DNA of 64,000 nucleotides from JBBIRW01 sp037441565 (GTDB taxonomy: Bacteria; Desulfobacterota; JBBIRW01). The DNA is taken from contig JBBIRW010000005.1 in NCBI GenBank assembly GCA_037441565.1, forward strand, positions 1 through 64,000, written 5' to 3'. A program made the translations under genes and the position numbers. Below, in pieces: positions 49,124 to 58,225 of the stretch. The first letter of the stretch is position 1. Every line of letters starts with the position of its first letter. The notes beneath the pieces are model-generated. The model worked only from the letters and a program-made list of their open reading frames with translations, searched no databases and was not told the origin of the DNA.

Positions 49124-50115
49124 ATTATGAAGTAGTTTATCAAAGTTACTGCAATCAGAGTTAATATAAATTCAAACCATCTCTCTCCATCCTGATCAAT
49201 TCTATCCCTTGAAAGCCTTTCTTTTCTCCTCTTTATTACCATTCTATGTGTGTATTCCTGGACCCCCCTTTTTAATGAGTATATACCACCTGTATTTTCA
49301 ACCCCTCCTGTCTCCCTCATATATATTTTCTCCAATGCAGATGCTAATTCCAGCGACCTTCCTGTCATCCTCACAGCAGCATCATCACATATCATCTCCT
49401 CCTCCTCAAGCATCCTCCGAAATTCAATGAGAATAACAGGGTTGAAGAAATTGATTATTCTCAAAAAAAACATAATGAACAAATAGGGTCTCTTAGACCT
49501 TTTAATGTGAGCCCTTTCATGGCCTATAACAGCATCAAGCTCATCCTTTGTAAGGGTATTAATCAATTTTCCCGAAAGATAAATGGCGCTATTCTTACCA
49601 ATCCTCGAATAAAGGGTGAAATCCTTATCATCAATGATGATCAAACGCACTTTCCCATTTAAATATTTCAATTCATTTACCCTTCCATCCTCCTCCATTT
49701 TTTCTCCTGCATACTTCCTTGTCTCGTATATATGCCTGATGATCGGGATCAATTCCTGAAAGATAAAGATAATGGATGTGACTGCCAGAATAACAAGAAA
49801 AAGCCATTGCATGGATATCATTCCCCATAAATTAATGCTAAAAAAGCTTGTGCTGTCAAAAAGGGAGTCTGCCCTGAATGAAAGGCATGTTCTATAAGGA
49901 TCTATTATGTGATAGAAATAAAAGGAAAAGACAGGAAATGCAATAACAATGAATCGAAACCTCTGTGAAACAGAAGGATCTGTTATCTTCCATATGCTGA
50001 TGGAGTAATTCACAATCAGTGCCGTAATTAAAGAGTGAAAAAACGATTGCGAAACATACATTCCAATACTGGAGGTAAATATATACTGCATCCCCATAGT
50101 CCATTCCATTTTCAT
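49120..50115 (-). CDS. M56-family (BlaR1/HtpX-like) membrane metallopeptidase
   Basis: This 331-aa integral membrane zinc peptidase has helices near residues 15-35, 48-65, 93-118 and 210-230, and the zinc site IGHERAHIKR with the HExxH motif written H-E-R-A-H. A later acidic residue group (EEEEMICDDAAVR) gives the third ligand. The overall plan matches the BlaR1-type peptidase domain without the penicillin-binding sensor. No MecI/BlaI-type repressor gene is nearby, unlike classical BlaR1 loci. The 175-aa gene follows at a 4-bp overlap. Confidence 0.8.
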   Translation of the reverse strand: MKMEWTMGMQYIFTSSIGMYVSQSFFHSLITALIVNYSISIWKITDPSVSQRFRFIVIAFPVFSFYFYHIIDPYRTCLSFRADSLFDSTSFFSINLWGMISMQWLFLVILAVTSIIFIFQELIPIIRHIYETRKYAGEKMEEDGRVNELKYLNGKVRLIIIDDKDFTLYSRIGKNSAIYLSGKLINTLTKDELDAVIGHERAHIKRSKRPYLFIMFFLRIINFFNPVILIEFRRMLEEEEMICDDAAVRMTGRSLELASALEKIYMRETGGVENTGGIYSLKRGVQEYTHRMVIKRRKERLSRDRIDQDGERWFEFILTLIAVTLINYFII

Positions 50116-50216
50116 ACAACTACTATGGAAGGGTCAAGGTATCCAATCTCTGGCGTTTATCTATCGGCAAGGTTTATGGTGGTCTCAGGTTCAAATACCT
50201 GAATGCCGGGGTCATC

Positions 50217-50312
50217 TGGCGGAGAGGGAGGGATTCGAACCCTCGGATGGAGCTTTTACTCCATCAACCGCTTAGCAGGCGGTTGCCTTCAGCCTTACTC
50301 GGCCACCTCTCC
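50217..50312 (-). tRNA. tRNA-Ser (anticodon GCT)
   Basis: Acceptor GGAGAGG/CCTCTCC, a long variable arm (GATGGAGTAAAAGCTCCATC) as in all serine tRNAs, anticodon stem ACCGC/GCGGT with loop CTGCTAA, T-arm GAGGG-TTCGAAT-CCCTC, encoded CCA. Confidence 0.96.
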
Positions 50313-50325
50313 ATAAATTATAAAA

Positions 50326-50413
50326 TGGCGGAGGGCGCAGGATTTGAACCCGCAAGGGCGCAAAGCCCGGTGGATTTCAAGTCCACTGCCTTACCAGGTT
50401 AGGCTAGCCCTCC
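50326..50413 (-). tRNA. tRNA-Ser (anticodon TGA)
   Basis: Acceptor GGAGGGC/GCCCTCC, anticodon stem GTGGA/TCCAC with loop CTTGAAA, a long variable arm, T-arm GCGGG-TTCAAAT-CCTGC, encoded CCA. It is 13 bp from tRNA-Ser(GCT) and about 1.1 kb from serS, all on one strand. Confidence 0.96.
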
Positions 50414-50462
50414 ATCTGTGGATTATAATGCATCGGCTATTTTCATTAAAAGAGGAATTTTA

Positions 50463-51032
50463 TTAGATCCCTTCCCCTGGGAATCCATAATTCTGCAGCC
50501 TTGATGAGGCACGGATTCTACCTCGTTCGACAGCTAAGGACAGCTCCATTACCTCACTTAAAAAGGGGCTTAACTTATCAAAAAACTCCCTCTTTCCTAT
50601 TTCGGATCTCCTTATAAGGAGTGTATTCCTGACATGAAATCCGCTCGCACTAAAACGGGACAGGTATCTCCTCAGGTACCCTTCCTCACCGAATCCGCCA
50701 GCAGTGATAAATACCGAAACATCACCTCCAACCCTACCTCTCATCATCTTTATAAAAGCATTTACAGGAGGACAGCTAAAGGTCCATTTTGGAAAACCTA
50801 TTATCATATGATCGAACCTCAAGGGATCATTCAAAAAAATTTCATCAATTTTTACATGGCTTCCTGGAATAAATGAAAGAAAGAGCCAGCTCCAGTAGGA
50901 TCTTTTTTTTGCTGGACAGATAGGGAAGAGCAACACATCGTGATATCTGCTGAGGATTTCTGCCATATATTCAGCAACCGTTTTTGTGTTTCCGGTAAAG
51001 GAGAAATAGTAAATGGCGATCTTCTTTCTCAT
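50463..51032 (-). CDS. Flavodoxin-family protein
   Basis: A 189-aa flavodoxin-like fold with FMN phosphate loop YYFSFTGNTKTVAEYMAE at residues 8-25, then HMIIGFPKWTFSCPPVNAF and VFITAGGFGEEGYL, the flavin-contacting loops. The FTGNT sequence is the signature. The tail after residue 150 is basic. It may be a NAD(P)H- or ferredoxin-linked electron carrier; the partner is unknown. It lies just upstream of tRNA-Ser(TGA). Confidence 0.8.
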   Translation of the reverse strand: MRKKIAIYYFSFTGNTKTVAEYMAEILSRYHDVLLFPICPAKKRSYWSWLFLSFIPGSHVKIDEIFLNDPLRFDHMIIGFPKWTFSCPPVNAFIKMMRGRVGGDVSVFITAGGFGEEGYLRRYLSRFSASGFHVRNTLLIRRSEIGKREFFDKLSPFLSEVMELSLAVERGRIRASSRLQNYGFPGEGI

Positions 51033-51065
51033 GGGTTTTAAAAATGATAGATCAGTGAATACTGA

Positions 51066-51473
51066 TTAGCCCTTCTCTGTTAATGGGCTTGAGGTACGGA
51101 AGGCAATTGCCTGGCACATGGCAAGGGGATCGCCCTTTTCATTCCTCACCTGAATCGTATAAAATCCGAGCTTCTTCGTAATCTTCTCCTCCCTTGCCTC
51201 CGCAATGATCCTCTCACCAGGCACTGCAGGGGCCATAAAATGTATGCTGACCTGTGCAGCAACAGCACGGATACCATGACTGTTGCATGCAGCGGCAAAT
51301 GCAGCATCTGCAAGGGAAAATACAAAACCACCATGGGAAAGCCCCAAGAAATTTATCATTTCACCTTTTATCTCCGCGCTCACCCTGCTAAATCCCTTAG
51401 CCACTTCCTCAATCCTAATACCAAGATATTTGCAGTATGGGTCATTTTCCAGTATCCTTTTTAATTCATCCAT
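51066..51473 (-). CDS. PaaI-family thioesterase (hot-dog fold)
   Basis: The hot-dog domain of 135 aa contains INFLGLSHGGFVFSLADAAF, the PaaI/YdiI-type motif with HGG and the catalytic acidic residue, and AVAAQVSIHFMAP later. It hydrolyses small acyl-CoAs. ATG 51473 (AGGGGCAAT before it) is preferred to GTG 51485. It lies between serS and the flavodoxin gene on the same strand. Confidence 0.88.
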   Translation of the reverse strand: MDELKRILENDPYCKYLGIRIEEVAKGFSRVSAEIKGEMINFLGLSHGGFVFSLADAAFAAACNSHGIRAVAAQVSIHFMAPAVPGERIIAEAREEKITKKLGFYTIQVRNEKGDPLAMCQAIAFRTSSPLTEKG

Positions 51474-51493
51474 ATTGCCCCTCACCTCCGCCC

Positions 51494-52783
51494 TTATCGT
51501 GATCTTTCAATCCTATCAATACCTCCCATATAAGGTCTCAGCACCTCCGGAATAACAACGGTTCCGTCTTTCTGCTGATAGTTCTCAAGTATGGCAACAA
51601 CTGTTCTACCAACAGCCAATCCTGATCCATTAAGGGTATGCACAAATTCCGTCCCCTTCTTTCCTTTTGGTCTGTAACGGATCTTCGCTCTCCTTGCCTG
51701 AAAGTCTTCAAAGTTACTGCATGAGGAGATCTCCCTGTAGGTCTGCTGGGATGGAAGCCAGACCTCAAGATCATAGGTCTTTGCAGATGCAAATCCAAGA
51801 TCGCCAGAACACAGTGCAACAACCCTGTATGGAAGTCCTAAACGCCTCAATACTTCCTCTGCATCCCTTGTAAGGAGTTCAAGCTCCCTGTAAGAGGTCT
51901 CAGGCGTTGTAAACTTAACAAGCTCAACCTTATTGAACTGATGCTGCCTTATAATCCCCCTTACATCCTTTCCATAGGAGCCTGCCTCACTCCTGAAACA
52001 AGGGGTATATGCCGTGTAGTAAATCGGGAGCTGATCCTCATCCAGAATTTCATCCGCATGTATATTTGTAACGGGAACTTCAGCAGTAGGAATGAGAAAC
52101 CAGTCATATCCTTCAAGTTTAAAAAGTTCCTCTTCGAATTTTGGAAGCTGACCAGTGCCTGTCATTGTCTGTCTGTTAACAATAAATGGAGGAAGAACCT
52201 CCCTATACCCATGCTCTTTTGTATGGAGATCAAGCATGAAGTTTATAAGCGCCCTTTCGAGCAGTGCACCTGCACCTTTATAAAGCGCAAACCTTGCACC
52301 TGCAATCTTTGCTGCCCTTTCAAGATCCAGGATACCGAGCGCCTCACCTATCTCAACATGTGACTTTGGCTCAAATGGGAACCTCGGTATTTCACCCCAT
52401 CTCCTTATCTCAAGATTTTCCAATGAATCCTTTCCGACCGGAACGGATGGATGAGGCAGATTAGGTATCATGAGCAAAATCCTCCTCAACCTCTCCTCCC
52501 ATTCATTCCTCACAGGCTCAAGCTCTCTTATCCTCTGGGCCACCCTCCTCATCTCCTCTATAAGTGCCCCCGCATCCATCCCCTGCTTTTTAAATTGCGA
52601 GATCTCCTCAGACGTCTTGTTCCTCAAAGCCTGAAGTGATTCAATCTCCTGAATCACCTTTCTCCTTTCCTCATCCACATAGAGAAATTCATCAAGCATG
52701 CTGTCAACTGCTTTCATGTTTCTCAGAGACAGCCTCTTTCTTACCTCTTCAATATTCTCTCTTATAAATCTTGGATCCAGCAT
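51494..52783 (-). CDS. serS: Seryl-tRNA synthetase
   Basis: This class II synthetase charges tRNA-Ser. The first 100 residues are the coiled-coil arm (residues 30-100, charged heptads) that grips the long variable arm. Class II motifs are visible as GTGQLPKFEEELF, FRSEAGSYGKDVRG (motif 2) and NGSGLAVGRTVVAILE (motif 3). 429 aa, normal length. Two tRNA-Ser genes lie close downstream on the same strand. Confidence 0.97.
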   Translation of the reverse strand: MLDPRFIRENIEEVRKRLSLRNMKAVDSMLDEFLYVDEERRKVIQEIESLQALRNKTSEEISQFKKQGMDAGALIEEMRRVAQRIRELEPVRNEWEERLRRILLMIPNLPHPSVPVGKDSLENLEIRRWGEIPRFPFEPKSHVEIGEALGILDLERAAKIAGARFALYKGAGALLERALINFMLDLHTKEHGYREVLPPFIVNRQTMTGTGQLPKFEEELFKLEGYDWFLIPTAEVPVTNIHADEILDEDQLPIYYTAYTPCFRSEAGSYGKDVRGIIRQHQFNKVELVKFTTPETSYRELELLTRDAEEVLRRLGLPYRVVALCSGDLGFASAKTYDLEVWLPSQQTYREISSCSNFEDFQARRAKIRYRPKGKKGTEFVHTLNGSGLAVGRTVVAILENYQQKDGTVVIPEVLRPYMGGIDRIERSR

Positions 52784-52805
52784 AAAACCAAAGCCCCTTT
52801 TAACA

Positions 52806-53855
52806 TTAAAAAACTCTTACAGGCGCATACAGATGTGTTCTCTGAACAGGTATAAAGTTAGCGTCCCTGATTAACCTTACAACTTCTTCCACAGTTGTTC
52901 TGTTACGAACACCTGTTGCCGCAACAACATTTTCTTCAAGCATGATGCTACCAAAATCGTTAGCACCGAATAAGAGTGCCATCTGCGCCATCTTTGTTCC
53001 CTGGGTTACCCATGATGCCTGTATATTTACTAAATTATCAAGATAAATGCGTGAAATAGCAAGTATCCTGAGATATTCTATTCCTGTTGCACTCAATCCA
53101 CCAAGCTTCGTTCCCCCGGGTTGGTAACTCCATGGTATAAAAGATATGAACCCTCCTGTTTCATCCTGAAGGTTTCTTATAAGATCAAGATGCTCTATTA
53201 TCTCTTCAGCGTTCTCTACTGTTCCAAACATCATCGTAGCTGATGTTGGGATACCGATCCTGTGTGCCTCTCTCATAACTTCAATCCACTCTTCTGTCTT
53301 TATCTTCCTGGGACTGATAATTCTCCTTACCCTGTCTGATAGTATCTCAGCACCACCACCAGGTATTGAGTCGAGTCCAGCTTGCTTAAGCATCATCAGA
53401 ACATCTATGACCTTCATACCAGAGATACGGGATATGTGTATTATCTCAGGGGGTGATAAGGCATGTATATGTAATGCCGGGTATCTTTTTTTTATCTCAC
53501 GGATCAGATTTTCGTAGAAGGATACAGGAAGCTCAGGGTGGAGCCCTCCTTGCATCAGTATTCCTGTTCCTCCCAAGCTCACTGTTTCATCTATCTTTCT
53601 GAACAACTCCTCCATCGAGATAACGTATGCATCGCTATCTCCTCTTGATCGATAGAATGCACAGAATTTGCACTGGGAAATACAGATATTTGTGTAGTTT
53701 ATGTTTCTGTCTACAAGGAAGGTAACTTTCCTCTCAGGATGCATCCTCCATCTTACTTCCATCGCCATCCTGCCAAGCTTATGTAGATCTTCCTTTAGGA
53801 AGATATTCAATGCATCACTTTTTGTTATTCTCCGGTTGTTGATCATCCGCTCCAT
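52806..53855 (-). CDS. mqnC: Cyclic dehypoxanthinyl futalosine synthase (menaquinone biosynthesis)
   Basis: This radical SAM enzyme of the futalosine pathway cyclises dehypoxanthine futalosine. The iron-sulfur motif CISQCKFCAFYR lies near residues 57-68, with GGTGILMQGGLHPELP, IPGGGAEILSDRVR and FIPWSYQPGGTKL as family blocks. 349 aa. Its start overlaps the mqnE 3' end by about 40 bp, so the two pathway genes are translated together. It implies menaquinone as the respiratory quinone. Confidence 0.93.
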   Translation of the reverse strand: MERMINNRRITKSDALNIFLKEDLHKLGRMAMEVRWRMHPERKVTFLVDRNINYTNICISQCKFCAFYRSRGDSDAYVISMEELFRKIDETVSLGGTGILMQGGLHPELPVSFYENLIREIKKRYPALHIHALSPPEIIHISRISGMKVIDVLMMLKQAGLDSIPGGGAEILSDRVRRIISPRKIKTEEWIEVMREAHRIGIPTSATMMFGTVENAEEIIEHLDLIRNLQDETGGFISFIPWSYQPGGTKLGGLSATGIEYLRILAISRIYLDNLVNIQASWVTQGTKMAQMALLFGANDFGSIMLEENVVAATGVRNRTTVEEVVRLIRDANFIPVQRTHLYAPVRVF

Positions 53856-54927
53856 CGTAAATCCTTATAATCCTGTAAAGTGTATCACGCTCAACAGGTA
53901 TCTTTCCCGCCTTTCTTATCAGACGGATCAATTCGCCCTTTGGTAGAAATTCATCTGTCATTGCACCGGCAGAATGTGTAATCTTCTCCTCAACAACCGT
54001 TCCATCAAGATCATCAGAACCAAAAAGCAGTGACAGCTGGGCTATCTTTTTTCCTAACATTATCCAGAACGACTTTATATGAGGGAAATTGTCAAGGAAA
54101 AGTCTTGAGACTGCTATTGTCTTCAAATCATCAATAGCCGTTGTATAGTTTGCCCCATTAATCCTTGTATTTTTCGGGTGGAAGGCAAGGGGGATAAATG
54201 CCTGGAACCCTCCTGTTTCATCCTGAAGTGCTCTCAGGAGTGAAAGATGATGAACCCTGGACTCATAATCCTCGAGATGACCATAAAGCATTGTAGCATT
54301 GGATCTTATTCCAAGGCGATGCGCAGTTCTCATAATCTCGAGCCAGCGTTCTCCCGTTATCTTTTCCGGACAGATCCTTTCCCTTATCCTTTTTTCAAAT
54401 ATTTCAGCACCTCCACCGGGAAGTGATCCCAGTCCTGCCTCTTTCAATTCCAGCAGGACATCTCCTATCGATTTTCCAGAAATCCTTGAAAAATAATCAA
54501 TCTCAACAGCAGTGAAAGCCTGAAGATGCACAGCTGGAAACTCTCTTTTTATAACCCTTAGCATTTCAATGTAAAATTCATATGGGAGTTCAGGATGAAG
54601 GCCTCCCACTATATGAATCTCTGTTGCGCCGAGAGCCATAGCCTCCCTTGTTCTTTCGAGAATCTCATCAATTGTCAGTGTGTATGCACCACTATCACCT
54701 TTATCCTTGCTGAATGCACAGAATCTGCATCTATTGATACATATGTTACTTGGGTTTATATGTCTGTTTACAACAAAATACACATAATCACTATTTTTCT
54801 TCCTTGAAACGTAATGAGCGAGCTCACCAATAGTTAATAGATCATCGCTCTTGAACAAAAGAATTGCATCTTCCTCTGTTAATCTTTCACCCGAAAGCAC
54901 TTTTCTCTCTATAATCTTAAGTGACAT
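53815..54927 (-). CDS. mqnE: Aminofutalosine synthase (menaquinone biosynthesis)
   Basis: This radical SAM enzyme builds 6-amino-6-deoxyfutalosine from chorismate-derived enolpyruvyl benzoate and SAM. The cluster motif is CINRCRFCAFSKDKGD near residues 62-77; EIHIVGGLHPELPYEFY, LPGGGAEIFEKRIR and FIPLAFHPKNTRI match MqnE rather than MqnC. 370 aa. It is the first of the mqnE-mqnC pair, and the GAF kinase gene ends 10 bp upstream. Confidence 0.93.
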   Translation of the reverse strand: MSLKIIERKVLSGERLTEEDAILLFKSDDLLTIGELAHYVSRKKNSDYVYFVVNRHINPSNICINRCRFCAFSKDKGDSGAYTLTIDEILERTREAMALGATEIHIVGGLHPELPYEFYIEMLRVIKREFPAVHLQAFTAVEIDYFSRISGKSIGDVLLELKEAGLGSLPGGGAEIFEKRIRERICPEKITGERWLEIMRTAHRLGIRSNATMLYGHLEDYESRVHHLSLLRALQDETGGFQAFIPLAFHPKNTRINGANYTTAIDDLKTIAVSRLFLDNFPHIKSFWIMLGKKIAQLSLLFGSDDLDGTVVEEKITHSAGAMTDEFLPKGELIRLIRKAGKIPVERDTLYRIIRIYDGADDQQPENNKK

Positions 54928-54937
54928 CCCGATCCTT

Positions 54938-56737
54938 TTAATACCTTGGCAATCTTATTATGAATGAAACACCATCCCCGGGTCTATTCCAGACATCTAT
55001 GGAGCCATTATGGTTCTCCACTATCCTGTGAACTATTGCAAGGCCAAGACCTGTCCCCTTTGCCTTTGTTGTAAAGAATGGGTTGAATATATTTGCAACC
55101 ATTTCAGGTGGTATACCTCCTCCTGTATCACTTACCTCTATTGCCAAATGAGGGGTATCTCTATGTCTCAGCCCGTAGGTCTTTATCACGAGCCTCCCCC
55201 TCTCCTTCATTGCCTCAAAAGAATTGGAGAACAGATTGATAAACACCTGTTTTATCTGCTGTGGATCCGCATTGAGATCGTCTGCATCCATATCAAATTC
55301 CTTTAAAACCTCTATCCTCCTTCCCTTCAATTCATCATGAAAGAACTCCAATGCCTCATCGATTATCGATGATATCCTTATCCTGCTGAATCTGACCTTC
55401 GTATCCCTGCTGAAATTGAGTATATCGTTAACAACATTTTCAAGATCCCTTACTTCCTTTATTATTGCCTCAACATACCATGAAAGCTTTCTATCATATG
55501 GAGGTATAATCTTCCTGATCCTCCTTGCGAATCCTCCTATCACCATGAGTGGATTCTTAATTTCATGTGCTACACTCGCTGCCATCTCACCGAGGGCTGC
55601 AAGCTTCTCCCTGTGAAGTATCCTCTCCTGGACTTCCTCAAGCTCCCTGTGCGCCTTTTCCAGCTTACTATAAAGGACAGAGAGCTCCTTTACCTTTCCA
55701 TCCCTCTCCTCCGCAATCTCCTGCATCTGCTGAAATATCATTGCATTTGAAATTGCACCTGAAATGGTAGAGGCTATCGCCATGAGAAAGCGCATGTCAT
55801 CATCATCAAAGAAGCCTTCCCTCCCCCTCTTACCACCCTCTTTATCACAAAGCGATATTGTTCCGATAACCTTTCCTTTGAAAATAAGCGGGACGCATAT
55901 CAAGGATACAGGTCTCTCTCCCCCTTTAATGAAATCAACGCTCCCTTCCGCATCCACACCTTCAAGGATCACGGCCTCCCCTGTAAGGGCAACCTTCCCT
56001 GAAATTCCCTCCCCTATCTTTATATTGGCCTTGCTGAATCTTGATCCATCCCTGCTGAACTCAGCAACAAAATAGAGTTCCCCACTCTTCTCATCAAGCA
56101 CCCTCAATATCCCTTCTTTTGCCCCTAAAAGTCTTGTGCTGTACTGGAGCGCAATTGTTGCAACCTCTCTCAACTCAATAGTTGAACTCACTGCCTTTGA
56201 TAATTGACAGATGGTTGCCAGTTCTGATGCGCTTCTTCTCGCCTCAAAATTTATCCTGTATGTTCTTATTGCATATGCAATGAGGGTTGCACAGCTTTTC
56301 AAACAATTAATCTCATCCTTCAGGAATGTCCTTGGATGACTGTACCTTAAATTCATAACCCCGAAGAGGAATGTTTCATCATTAAGTGGAACTGAAACCA
56401 TGGATGAACAATCTTTTATTTCAAATGAATTCAGTGAACCAAATGGAGGAACATTTTCCATATCCTCAATAACAATAACATCCCTTCTTTCAGCAGCAAC
56501 CCCTGTTATTCCCTCGCCCTTCCTTATCCTTACCCTCTCCATCTCGGGATTGGTTGAAACACGGAGTGTGAGTGTTTCTCCTTCACCCTCCGTGAGAAAG
56601 ATTGTGCATTCATTTGCATCGAAAGATGATCTTATAAAATCACAGATATGCTCAAGCCTTCTACCCAGATCAACATGGGAAGTGGTTATTTCTATAATTT
56701 TTTTTAGAATCTTGTTTGCCTTTTCAGATGAAAACAT
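54938..56737 (-). CDS. Cytoplasmic histidine kinase with two GAF domains
   Basis: There is no transmembrane segment in 599 aa. Two GAF domains (about residues 20-160 and 185-335) each carry the fold's beta/alpha pattern (GITGVAAERRDVIVIEDM, KGEGISGK-like segment), then a coiled coil with AALGEMAASVAHEIKNPLMV (HisKA, phospho-His) and the ATP domain (EVSDTGGGIPPE, TTKAKGTGLGLAIV). A small ligand or redox signal is probably sensed inside the cell. No response regulator gene adjoins it, so the partner is elsewhere. Confidence 0.9.
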   Translation of the reverse strand: MFSSEKANKILKKIIEITTSHVDLGRRLEHICDFIRSSFDANECTIFLTEGEGETLTLRVSTNPEMERVRIRKGEGITGVAAERRDVIVIEDMENVPPFGSLNSFEIKDCSSMVSVPLNDETFLFGVMNLRYSHPRTFLKDEINCLKSCATLIAYAIRTYRINFEARRSASELATICQLSKAVSSTIELREVATIALQYSTRLLGAKEGILRVLDEKSGELYFVAEFSRDGSRFSKANIKIGEGISGKVALTGEAVILEGVDAEGSVDFIKGGERPVSLICVPLIFKGKVIGTISLCDKEGGKRGREGFFDDDDMRFLMAIASTISGAISNAMIFQQMQEIAEERDGKVKELSVLYSKLEKAHRELEEVQERILHREKLAALGEMAASVAHEIKNPLMVIGGFARRIRKIIPPYDRKLSWYVEAIIKEVRDLENVVNDILNFSRDTKVRFSRIRISSIIDEALEFFHDELKGRRIEVLKEFDMDADDLNADPQQIKQVFINLFSNSFEAMKERGRLVIKTYGLRHRDTPHLAIEVSDTGGGIPPEMVANIFNPFFTTKAKGTGLGLAIVHRIVENHNGSIDVWNRPGDGVSFIIRLPRY

Positions 56738-56743
56738 ATAAAT

Positions 56744-58204
56744 TCAGCTATCCACTTTCTTTGAAAGTGCAATCCTGTAAAGTTCAATGTATTTCTGTGC
56801 AGCTACATCCCAGGAAAAATCCTTCCTCATTGCCCTTATCATAAGCTCCCTCCACCTAACAGGATCCTGAAAAGTCTCGGTTGCCCTTCTCAGTGCATCA
56901 AGGAGTGCCTCCCCTGTGTATGCTGAAAATTTAAACCCCGTTCCCCTTTCGTTATCACTGGTATAATCATCTATTGTATCATCAAGACCACCCGTTGCCC
57001 TCACAACAGGTATAGTTCCGTATTTAAGGCTGTATATCTGATTAAGTCCACAGGGCTCGTATCGAGATGGCATTAGAAAGAGATCGCATCCTGCTTCTAT
57101 CTTATGGGCAAGGACATTATCATAGGCATTTTTAAATGCGAAACTCTCAGGGTACTTGCGTGAGAGACTCTCGAAGGACTCCTCATACCTTCTGTCCCCT
57201 TTGCCGAGAATTATATATTGCACACCCATTTCCATGATCCTATCGAAACAATCCCTTATTAAATCAAAACCCTTCTGATCTGCAAGCCTTGATATCGACC
57301 CTATAAGCGGCACATTATCCCTTACAGGAAGCCCGCATACCCTCTGCAGATCCTCTTTGCACCTCTTTTTGTTCTCCAGTGATTCTTCATTATAGCGGGC
57401 AATAATATAAGGATCAGTTTCCGGATTCCAGTTATCGTAATTAACGCCATTGGTGATGCCGAAAAGGTCCTTCTTCCTGTCCCTCAACACACCATCAAGA
57501 CCAAAGCCGAACTCAGGCGTCTGTATCTCCTCTGCATATTTTTTGCTAACAGTGGTAAGGATATCAGAAAAATATAGACCACCCTTGAGAAAATTTATCT
57601 TTCCATAAAATTCAATACCCCCAGGATGAAAGACATCCCAGTCGAGTCCTGTGAGGTGTAAATCATAGTGCCAGAAGATCCCCTGATAACCAAGGTTATG
57701 GATGGTGAAAAGTGTTGCTGTATTTTTAAACTGTGGATCTCCTTTATAGATGGTTTTTAAGTAAACAGGTATAAGACCTGTTTGCCAATCATGACAGTGG
57801 ATGATATCAAACTGTAAGTTATATTTCTTTATAAATTCTGGGACAGCCCTGCATAAGAATGTAAATCTTGCAGCGTTATCCTCATAATCCCCATCACTTG
57901 TCCCATAAAGATAGTCCCTATCGTAATACTTATCCTTTCTTAAAAAGAAGCATTTTATATTCTTTCCGATGGTGGTCCATAGAACCTCAGCTGTATCCCT
58001 TCTTGTTGAAATGGGAACAGAGAGGGGTATGTCCATCTTCTTTAATCCAAAACCTCCCTGAAGTACGCATTTGTAAGCAGGACTGAATATGTTTACCTCT
58101 ACCCCTAACTTTTCAAGCGAAAGGGGCAGTGAGCCAATAACATCCGCAAGCCCTCCTGTCTTTGAGAAGGGCTCAACCTCAGAGGATACCATAAGTATGC
58201 GCAT
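56744..58204 (-). CDS. glgA: Glycogen (starch) synthase
   Basis: This GT5 glycosyltransferase extends alpha-1,4-glucan from ADP-glucose. The N-terminus RILMVSSEVEPFSKTGGLAD contains the KTGGL motif that binds ADP-glucose, and the C-terminal block SRYEPCGLNQIYSLKYGTIP holds the catalytic Glu. 486 aa, normal length. galT lies 21 bp upstream on the same strand, so sugar-nucleotide and storage-polysaccharide metabolism are linked here. Confidence 0.94.
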   Translation of the reverse strand: MRILMVSSEVEPFSKTGGLADVIGSLPLSLEKLGVEVNIFSPAYKCVLQGGFGLKKMDIPLSVPISTRRDTAEVLWTTIGKNIKCFFLRKDKYYDRDYLYGTSDGDYEDNAARFTFLCRAVPEFIKKYNLQFDIIHCHDWQTGLIPVYLKTIYKGDPQFKNTATLFTIHNLGYQGIFWHYDLHLTGLDWDVFHPGGIEFYGKINFLKGGLYFSDILTTVSKKYAEEIQTPEFGFGLDGVLRDRKKDLFGITNGVNYDNWNPETDPYIIARYNEESLENKKRCKEDLQRVCGLPVRDNVPLIGSISRLADQKGFDLIRDCFDRIMEMGVQYIILGKGDRRYEESFESLSRKYPESFAFKNAYDNVLAHKIEAGCDLFLMPSRYEPCGLNQIYSLKYGTIPVVRATGGLDDTIDDYTSDNERGTGFKFSAYTGEALLDALRRATETFQDPVRWRELMIRAMRKDFSWDVAAQKYIELYRIALSKKVDS

Positions 58205-58225
58205 AGCATTCCTCCCTTCCCGGGA

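Noticed and set aside
50150..50216. tRNA remnant with a T-arm-like CAGGTTCAAATACCTG
   Set aside because: No acceptor stem, anticodon arm or D-arm can be built around it.
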